A stretch of DNA of 64,000 bases from RUG11237 sp045126515 (lineage in GTDB: Bacteria; Bacillota; Clostridia; Lachnospirales; Lachnospiraceae), in the NCBI GenBank assembly GCA_045126515.1, contig JBGVOM010000048.1, positions 62,001 to 126,000 of the forward strand, in the 5' to 3' direction. The first letter of the stretch is position 1. Each line of letters begins with the position of its first letter. The notes beneath the pieces were generated by a model, which was not told where the DNA came from, did not search any database, and saw only the letters and a program-made list of their open reading frames with translations. Shown piece after piece: positions 58,415-64,000 of the stretch. The translations under genes were made by a program, and so were the position numbers.

Positions 58415-58873
58415 ATGGAAATTGAACGTAAATATTTGATTCACAATTTACCGGATAATTTAAAAAGTTATCCACATAAGAAAATTGAACAAGGGTACTT
58501 ATGCACTTCCCCCGTGGTACGAATTCGAAGACAAGATGAACAATACTTTTTAACGTACAAATCTGACGGCTTAATGAGCAGGGAAGAATATAATCTTCCC
58601 TTGACCAAAGAAGCCTACGAACATTTAAAACCAAAAGCAGACGGTTATATGATATCAAAAATCCGATATCTTATTCCCTTAGATGATACCCACACCATTG
58701 AACTGGATGTGTTTGATGCACCTTTTGCCCCGCTCTATATGGCGGAAGTGGAATTCGCCACCATAGAGGAAGCTGAAAATTTCACTCCGCCGGAATGGTT
58801 TGGAGAAGATGTAACCTTCGATGGCAGCTACCATAATAGTGCCATGAGCAAAGGTGCACATCTTAAAAATTAA
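58415..58873 (+). CDS. CYTH-domain (triphosphate tunnel) protein
   Basis: A 152-residue protein of the CYTH superfamily. It begins MEIERKYL, the ExExK motif that binds triphosphate with metal, then QGYLCTSPVVRIRRQ, FLTYKSDG, EYNLPLTKEAYE, KIRYLIP, TIELDVFD and MAEVEF, alternating charged beta strands that line the tunnel. It probably hydrolyses inorganic triphosphate or a similar substrate. The only plus-strand gene here; it overlaps the end of the convergent gene by 11 bp. Confidence 0.93.
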   Translation: MEIERKYLIHNLPDNLKSYPHKKIEQGYLCTSPVVRIRRQDEQYFLTYKSDGLMSREEYNLPLTKEAYEHLKPKADGYMISKIRYLIPLDDTHTIELDVFDAPFAPLYMAEVEFATIEEAENFTPPEWFGEDVTFDGSYHNSAMSKGAHLKN

Positions 58874-60179
58874 GACCAATAGAACCTAAGAACTGTCGGA
58901 ATGCTGAACCTACCATACCTTTTAAATGATGTAAAATTTCTGCTTTCACTTCCTGCAGTTCTTTTGCTTCTCCATGAAGCACATCTACTTGTTTTCCTTC
59001 TGGAAGTTCCACTGTATAATCGCCAAATACTATTTCTGTGTTTCCATACATTTCAATATTCGCATTACGGAATTCCATCTGAACTTTTCCTGTATCGATA
59101 CTAATCTTTCCCTCTTTCTTATCGGTGGTTATCAGCCCCGACACTATAGCACTGATTCCGGTAATATCTTCTCTTGCTGTCAACTGAAATGCCTTATCCG
59201 CATCAGAATAATCTAATACAATTTCTCCATTTAAGATACCATTTCCATCCTTTGTTACCGTTGTAGAAAAACTGCTTTCAAATCCCGAGTTGTCTTCCTT
59301 CTCCTGTTCATTTCGTTTTAACACTAATTCATAACCATTTTCGACGTTTTCTACAGAAAGTTCACTGGTAAAACCGTTTCCATCCACAATTTCAGTGATT
59401 TCCACACCTTTTTCTTCACTGACAAACTTATTCACAATATCTGAATAACCATTGCTTTCAAATTCCGGATATTCTGCAGCTAAATCCTGCAAAAAGAGTT
59501 TTATATCTTCCGCCCGAAAATTCACCTGATAAATATATCCTCCTGCCTGGGTATCTGTATTATCCTGTTTTTCCACCTTCATATGGTCATAAATCTGAAC
59601 TAAATCCTTACTTAATTGTTTCTTATTCAGCAGTTCCTCAAGCTTTTCATATTTACTCTGGCTAACTGCCATACGAAACAATTCTATATAGCCTTTTTGC
59701 AAAATAATCATGTTACGACGGTTAATTCCATAATTACTGCCCACTTCATAAAGATTTTCTGTATAATTTAACTTCAATAATTTATCTTGAAATAACTCTG
59801 ATGCAAGATATACATTGGTGTCATCACTGTACAGCTCCATTTCTACAAAGGGCATCCCACCCAATCCTGCATTTCCTGCCATTTTTACCATTCTATTAGA
59901 TTTATCAATAGTTCCTTCTACTTCCGCCTTCACCGTAAACTTTGCGATATCCGAATATAATTCGCCAGACAGCTGCATATCTTTTTCGTAAAACATATCC
60001 TCAAACCTGCAATAATCAAGATATTGATTCATCTGACTTTCTGTACTTACCTCAAAAAAATGCTGCATTCCCCTTAATGCTTCCACACGTTTATCTGCTT
60101 TCCCTGCAACTGCCACAACTACAATTGTAATTACTGCTACCGCCATTGTCGCAATAATGATTTTCCAGCCTTTCTTCAT
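58863..60179 (-). CDS. Uncharacterised membrane-anchored extracytoplasmic protein (DUF6583-like)
   Basis: A 438-residue protein with one N-terminal membrane helix (about 5-25, IIIATMAVAVITIVVVAVAG) and a large, beta-rich outside portion. Segments such as DIAKFTVKAEVEGTIDKSNR, VEMELYSDDTNVYLASELF and SGLITTDKKEGKISIDTG are alternating strands like LppX/YjiA-type lipid-binding folds, and I recall similar clostridial proteins under DUF6583. The function is unknown. It lies downstream of the LacI regulator gene behind a terminator. Confidence 0.75.
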   Translation of the reverse strand: MKKGWKIIIATMAVAVITIVVVAVAGKADKRVEALRGMQHFFEVSTESQMNQYLDYCRFEDMFYEKDMQLSGELYSDIAKFTVKAEVEGTIDKSNRMVKMAGNAGLGGMPFVEMELYSDDTNVYLASELFQDKLLKLNYTENLYEVGSNYGINRRNMIILQKGYIELFRMAVSQSKYEKLEELLNKKQLSKDLVQIYDHMKVEKQDNTDTQAGGYIYQVNFRAEDIKLFLQDLAAEYPEFESNGYSDIVNKFVSEEKGVEITEIVDGNGFTSELSVENVENGYELVLKRNEQEKEDNSGFESSFSTTVTKDGNGILNGEIVLDYSDADKAFQLTAREDITGISAIVSGLITTDKKEGKISIDTGKVQMEFRNANIEMYGNTEIVFGDYTVELPEGKQVDVLHGEAKELQEVKAEILHHLKGMVGSAFRQFLGSIGLNF

Positions 60180-60206
60180 TTTAATCTCCTTCTATCACAT
60201 AAACGC

Positions 60207-60240
60207 TGAAAACTCCACTGACTTTAGTCAGCAGAGTTCT
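60207..60240 (-). terminator. Terminator of the maltodextrin operon/LacI gene
   Basis: AACTCCACTGACT (60211-60223) and AGTCAGCAGAGTT (60226-60238) form a 13-bp stem with two G-T pairs, overlapping the LacI stop codon; TTTTC follows on the minus strand. Confidence 0.7.
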
Positions 60241-61267
60241 TCCTATTGTTTCTTGTTGATTCCCTCACTACAAGCTCTCCTTCAAAGAACTTGCGGGTAT
60301 GCATTGATTTGTTACGTATTACATTAAACAATATCTTTGTTGCCTCTTTTGCAATAACCTCCATTGGCTGCCGGATTGTAGTTAATGATGGTGTGTAATA
60401 AGTTGCTATATCAATTCCATCAAATCCTGCCACCGCAATATCCTCTGGAACCTTTAATCCCTTATCATAAATTGCCCGGCATGCTCCAATTGCCAAACTG
60501 TCTGATATGGCAAACACTGCGCTAAGCTTTTCTCCTGACTCTAATAGTTCCGTCATCAATTGATAACCACATTCCATGGAATAGTCTTCACAGTCTTCCA
60601 TGTATTTCACCAATTTTTCATTTACTTTAATATTATTTTCCTGTAATGCTTTATAATATCCCGAAAGTCTTAATTTTCCAATACTTTCATCGTACATGGT
60701 TGCCGTAATAATGGCAATATCCTTGTGCCCCTGAGTACATAAATAGTCCACCATTTTGTAGCTTTCTTTTACGTCATCCACTGACACTGCTGAGTACGTA
60801 TCTTTCTGTTCAAACTGTGGCTTTGCACTTGTTACCAGAACGACCGGTGCCTGCAGCTGCTCCAGACTTTCTGAACTTTCTGAATAAAAACCACCTAAAA
60901 AAATAATCCCACACAGCCTTTTTTCTCTTTCTAATTCTAACGCTGCTGCAACTTCGTCCTCGTAGTATTCCACCTGATGAACTACCATGGAATACTTTTT
61001 CTTTCCAATTTCCTCCTCTATGACACGAATCATCCTACTAAAAAGGGGGTTATCTACCCCCTTGACTAAAACCGCAATGTTTTTGGAATCTGAACGCTTT
61101 AAGTTTCTTGCACTGTTATTGGGAATATAATTGGTTTCCCGAATAACATCCATAATCATCTGCTTGGTTTCCGGATTAATATCCGGATGATCGTTCATAG
61201 CTCTTGAGACTGTGCTTACCCCCACGCCACACAGCTTCGCTATATCTTTTATGGTTATTGTTTCCAT
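60224..61267 (-). CDS. LacI-family regulator of the maltodextrin locus
   Basis: A 347-residue repressor. The HTH reads TIKDIAKLCGVGVSTVSRAM followed by NDHPDINPETKQMIMDVIRE, with the hinge NNSARNLKRS. The periplasmic-binding-like core has IAVLVKGVDNPLFSRMI, AVFAISDSLAIGACRAI and VAGFDGIDIATYYTPSLTTI. It probably controls malQ and the sugar ABC genes next to it in response to maltose or maltodextrin. I use the ATG at 61267 (AAGGTGA upstream); a GTG at 61279 is the alternative. Confidence 0.92.
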   Translation of the reverse strand: METITIKDIAKLCGVGVSTVSRAMNDHPDINPETKQMIMDVIRETNYIPNNSARNLKRSDSKNIAVLVKGVDNPLFSRMIRVIEEEIGKKKYSMVVHQVEYYEDEVAAALELEREKRLCGIIFLGGFYSESSESLEQLQAPVVLVTSAKPQFEQKDTYSAVSVDDVKESYKMVDYLCTQGHKDIAIITATMYDESIGKLRLSGYYKALQENNIKVNEKLVKYMEDCEDYSMECGYQLMTELLESGEKLSAVFAISDSLAIGACRAIYDKGLKVPEDIAVAGFDGIDIATYYTPSLTTIRQPMEVIAKEATKILFNVIRNKSMHTRKFFEGELVVRESTRNNRKNSAD

Positions 61268-61299
61268 ACACCCCGTCACCTTACATTTATATCATATAG

Positions 61300-62787
61300 T
61301 TATTTTGCCAATCTTCCATACAATTTAGTCATATATTTCATTTTTTCAATAATTTCATCGGTCAAATCTTCTTTGCCCATGCGCCACTTCCAGTTTGTAC
61401 CTAAAGTAGATGGAACATTAATTCTCGCCTCTTTACCAAGACCTAAATAATCCTGTAATGGAATAATACATGTCTTTGCAACGCTTGCCATTGCAAGGCG
61501 AATGAAATCCCAATGAATTTCTTCTTCTGGTGTATGTTCATTATTCATATACTCTTTTGCAAATTTTTTATCGCATTCCGGAATTCCTTCATACCAACCG
61601 CGAACAGTATCATTATCATGTGTACCTGTGTAAACAATACTATTATCTGTATAATTATGTGGTATATAATCACTTTCTTCTCGGGAATCAAATGCAAACT
61701 GTAAAATTTTCATTCCAGGATATCCTGTCTGCTTTAACAGCTCTAATACAGTGTCTGTTAAGAATCCTAAATCTTCTGCAATAATATCCATATCACCAAG
61801 CTTTGCATTTAATTTCTTAAACAAGTCATATCCCGGACCCGGCATCCATTTTCCGTTTACTGCTGTTTCTTCGCCATAAGGAATAGAATAATATTCATCA
61901 AATCCTCTAAAATGATCAATACGAACTACATCATATAATTCAAAACAGTATGCAACTCTCTGAATCCACCATTTATATCCTGTCTTTTTGTGATACTCCC
62001 AGTTATATAAAGGATTTCCCCAAAGCTGTCCTGTTTCAGAAAATGCATCTGGCGGACATCCTGCAACTGCGATTGGCTTATTTTCTTCATCGAACTGGAA
62101 TAACTTTGGATTTGACCAGCTGTCAGAACCATCAAATGCTACATAAATCGGAATATCTCCAATAATCTTGATTCCTTTTTCATTTGCGTAATCTTTTAAA
62201 TTCTTCCATTGTTTTGCAAATGTATACTGCTGAAATTCATAAAATGTAATCTCATCTGCCAGTTCTTCTCTATATCTTTTCATGGCCTTGGATTCTCTGC
62301 CACGGATGTCTTCATCCCATTCAATCCATGCCTTACCTTCAAATTTATTCTTTACTGCCATGTACAATGCATAATCATCTAACCAATATGCATTTTTTTC
62401 TTTAAATTCTACAAAATCCTGATTCTCTCTAATATTACTTCTTTCATACGCTTTTCTTAAAATGTTAAAACGTGCAAAATAAATCTTTTCATAATCTATA
62501 TAGTTTTCATTGTCACCAAAATCACAAGCATCACATTCTTCTCTTGTTAATAAACCTTCTCCAATCAGTGCTTCCAAATCAATATAATATGGATTTCCTG
62601 CAAAAGTGGAGAATGACTGATAAGGGGAATCCCCATATCCGGTTGGTCCTAAAGGAAGAATCTGCCAGTAAGTCTGACCTGCTTCCTGTAACTGATCTAC
62701 AAACCTATACGCTTCCTTTGAAAAAGTTCCAATGCCATAATCTGATGGCAGACTGGAGATTGGTAATAACACACCGCTAGCTCTCAT
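61300..62787 (-). CDS. malQ: 4-alpha-glucanotransferase (amylomaltase, GH77)
   Basis: A 495-residue GH77 enzyme that transfers alpha-1,4-glucan chains and releases glucose, for maltodextrin use in the cytoplasm. Seen: RASGVLLPISSLPSDYGIG, GPTGYGDSPYQSFSTFAGNP, the nucleophile region VRIDHFRGFDEYYSIP, the acid Glu in DIIAEDLGFLT and the TGTHDNDTVRGWY loop. Length is that of the short bacterial form. Downstream of a hairpin after malG and 32 bp before the LacI gene, all in one direction. Confidence 0.97.
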   Translation of the reverse strand: MRASGVLLPISSLPSDYGIGTFSKEAYRFVDQLQEAGQTYWQILPLGPTGYGDSPYQSFSTFAGNPYYIDLEALIGEGLLTREECDACDFGDNENYIDYEKIYFARFNILRKAYERSNIRENQDFVEFKEKNAYWLDDYALYMAVKNKFEGKAWIEWDEDIRGRESKAMKRYREELADEITFYEFQQYTFAKQWKNLKDYANEKGIKIIGDIPIYVAFDGSDSWSNPKLFQFDEENKPIAVAGCPPDAFSETGQLWGNPLYNWEYHKKTGYKWWIQRVAYCFELYDVVRIDHFRGFDEYYSIPYGEETAVNGKWMPGPGYDLFKKLNAKLGDMDIIAEDLGFLTDTVLELLKQTGYPGMKILQFAFDSREESDYIPHNYTDNSIVYTGTHDNDTVRGWYEGIPECDKKFAKEYMNNEHTPEEEIHWDFIRLAMASVAKTCIIPLQDYLGLGKEARINVPSTLGTNWKWRMGKEDLTDEIIEKMKYMTKLYGRLAK

Positions 62788-62823
62788 TTTTCTAATCCTC
62801 TCTTTTCCTTTATGATAAGTTTT

Positions 62824-62850
62824 AGAGTGCTCTCGCTACAAGAGCACTCT
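62824..62850. promoter_or_regulatory. Intergenic hairpin between malG-like gene and malQ
   Basis: AGAGTGCTCT (62824-62833) pairs perfectly with AGAGCACTCT (62841-62850), 7-nt loop. No T run follows on either strand, so it is not a classical terminator; it may stabilise or separate the transporter and malQ parts of the transcript. Confidence 0.6.
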
Positions 62851-62862
62851 GATCCATTTTAA

Positions 62863-63735
62863 CTAACCTTTTACGGCACCTGCTACAACACCTTTAATAA
62901 TATATTTCTGACAGGTGAGATAGAATATAATAATCGGAACAATTGCAAGTACCAACATCGCCATCATGGCACCCATATCTACAGAACCATAACCTCCACG
63001 TAAGTACTGAATTGCAATTGGAATCGTCTTATGCTCTGTTCCCAAAATCAAATATGGTAACAGGTAGTCATTCCAAACCCACATAGCATTTAAAATTGCT
63101 ACTGTAATTGCTGTTGGCTTTAACATTGGAAATACAATGCTAAAGAATGTCTGAAGCGGATTACATCCATCAATCATGGCTGCTTCTTCCATGGCAATCG
63201 GAATTGCCTTTACAAATCCACTAAACATAAATACGGAAAGACCTGAGCCAAAACCAAGGTAGATTATTATTATACCAACTGGATTGTCTAAATGCAATCT
63301 ATTTGCGACAAAAGTCATTGTAAACATTACCATCTGGAATGGTACAATCATGGCAAATACAAAGAAGTAATATAAAAAGCTTGTAAATTTTGACTTAATT
63401 CTTGTAATAATCCATGCTGTCATCGCTGTAAACAGTACAATCACTGCTACAGCAAATACTGTGATAAAAAGTGACCATCCAAAGGACTGGAAAAATCCAA
63501 TCTTTACTGCACCATCTGTATAGTTAGATAAGCCCACAAATGTCTTCGCATCCGGCAACTTAAATGGCTCTGAACTAATGTAAAGTTTACTCTTAAAGGA
63601 ATTAAGCAGTACAATCAATATCGGTGCCAGAAATAAAATCGATAAAATAGTAAGAAATAATCCAATGATAATTCCCTGAGCTTTTGATACCTGAGGTGCT
63701 TCTATTTCATTTGCTGTTTGTTTCTTTTTAGCCAT
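62863..63735 (-). CDS. Maltodextrin-type ABC transporter permease (MalG-like)
   Basis: A 290-residue sugar permease (CUT1 family) with six helices. The coupling motif is EEAAMIDGCNPLQTFFSIVFPMLKP (read as EAA---G---------I-LP type), and the C-terminal part has WNDYLLPYLILG and YIIKGVVAGAVKG, typical of MalG. The first ATG overlaps the last base of the MalF-like gene, so both are coupled. malQ and the LacI regulator next door suggest maltose/maltodextrin. Confidence 0.94.
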   Translation of the reverse strand: MAKKKQTANEIEAPQVSKAQGIIIGLFLTILSILFLAPILIVLLNSFKSKLYISSEPFKLPDAKTFVGLSNYTDGAVKIGFFQSFGWSLFITVFAVAVIVLFTAMTAWIITRIKSKFTSFLYYFFVFAMIVPFQMVMFTMTFVANRLHLDNPVGIIIIYLGFGSGLSVFMFSGFVKAIPIAMEEAAMIDGCNPLQTFFSIVFPMLKPTAITVAILNAMWVWNDYLLPYLILGTEHKTIPIAIQYLRGGYGSVDMGAMMAMLVLAIVPIIIFYLTCQKYIIKGVVAGAVKG

Positions 63736-64000
63736 TAATTTTCAACCTCCTTACTTCTTGTAATAACAAGCTGTGTCAAGGAAATTACCGCTACAATCAC
63801 AAAGAACACAACTGCCTTTGCCTGACCAACGCCTTCCCATCCGGTTCTTCCATAGAACGTGTTATAAATATCTAATGCTAACATGGCTGTCTTTCTTGCC
63901 GGCAGACCTGCTGTCAACGCCAAGTTCTGGTCGAATAACTTAAATGAATTTGTCAATGTTAAGAACATACAAATTGTAAAGGAAGACATAACCATTGGAA
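63735..64000 (-). CDS. Maltodextrin-type ABC transporter permease (MalF-like), N-terminus outside the window
   Basis: The last 88 codons of a sugar permease. The frame continues beyond the right edge (a Pro codon precedes the first in-frame ATG at 63995, which is therefore internal). Visible: TICMFLTLTNSFKLFDQNLALTAGLP, the MalF C-terminal region, a loop with YNTFYGRTGWEGVGQAKAVVFF and a last membrane helix. It overlaps the MalG-like gene by one base. Confidence 0.92.
   Translation of the reverse strand, partial: PMVMSSFTICMFLTLTNSFKLFDQNLALTAGLPARKTAMLALDIYNTFYGRTGWEGVGQAKAVVFFVIVAVISLTQLVITRSKEVEN

Noticed and set aside
1..64000. CRISPR arrays, tRNA/rRNA genes, prophage or transposase genes
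   Set aside because: I looked for regularly spaced short repeats, tRNA-like cloverleaf ends and integrase/transposase motifs and recognised none; a dedicated tool could still find a divergent one.

Overview
The window looks like a chromosomal segment of a low-GC, Gram-positive gut anaerobe of the Lachnospiraceae (Clostridium cluster XIVa) type. The reasons are AGGAGG ribosome-binding sites, consensus sigma-A promoters, intrinsic terminators with U-tracts, LytTR/AgrC-style signalling, amino-acid catabolic operons with split flavin/iron-sulfur subunits, and genes resembling families I know mainly from that group (DUF6179/DUF6323, FMN-binding/GLUG/BspA surface proteins). Species cannot be named from sequence alone. 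I found no tRNA, rRNA, CRISPR array, transposase or prophage.

Layout. 1-4.8 kb: a secreted protein running off the left edge, an EAL-type c-di-GMP phosphodiesterase with a degenerate GGDEF domain, and a Cache-domain chemoreceptor. 5.0-7.9 kb: an ABC-2 exporter operon with a LytTR regulator and a DUF3021 protein. 8-11 kb: an unknown protein and an AgrA/AgrC-like two-component system. 11.2-12.8 kb: a cytoplasmic GH13 glucosidase. 12.9-15.5 kb: a small peptide gene with a double-glycine leader and a C2H2 zinc-finger-like core, followed by a C39-peptidase ABC exporter with a His-rich outer loop; this is my best candidate for an undescribed system. 15.7-25.3 kb: a DUF815 ATPase, ilvC, GntR regulators, a split ThrE-type exporter, two DUF proteins, a type Ic aspartate aminotransferase and an AEC transporter.

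25.4-39.3 kb is an amino-acid or amine utilisation region. One minus-strand operon (ATPase, binding protein, two permeases, iron alcohol dehydrogenase, cytidylate-kinase-like protein, 2-hydroxyacid dehydrogenase-like protein) starts from a promoter carrying a GntR-type TGGTNNNACCA site and a terminator-like leader hairpin. A LysR gene separates it from a plus-strand operon (class III aminotransferase, RidA, five flavin/iron-sulfur dehydrogenase components, Asp/Glu racemase-like protein). Together they suggest import and oxidative or reductive breakdown of an amino acid or secondary amine that cannot be identified here.

39.4-45.2 kb is a six-gene NAD salvage operon: nicotinamidase, PRPP synthetase, nicotinamide phosphoribosyltransferase, an SPFH protein, an NAD-kinase-like protein and a Nudix regulator. 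45.4-48.4 kb holds a decayed ATPase fragment and a WYL/GNAT/MmcQ/GyrI-like operon. 48.6-53.3 kb encodes a 1568-residue surface protein. 54.2-57.7 kb is a two-subunit multidrug-type ABC exporter; 57.8-60.2 kb has DJ-1, CYTH and an unknown anchored protein. 60.2-64 kb is a maltodextrin locus (LacI regulator, malQ, MalG- and MalF-like permeases) running off the right edge.

Two patterns cross gene boundaries. First, related long palindromes built around a GGACGCTCATAAG motif occur in at least five intergenic places, the four long ones starting within about 15 bp of a stop codon. Second, both LytTR-regulator operons have perfect direct repeats at exactly 21-bp spacing just upstream of the -35 box.
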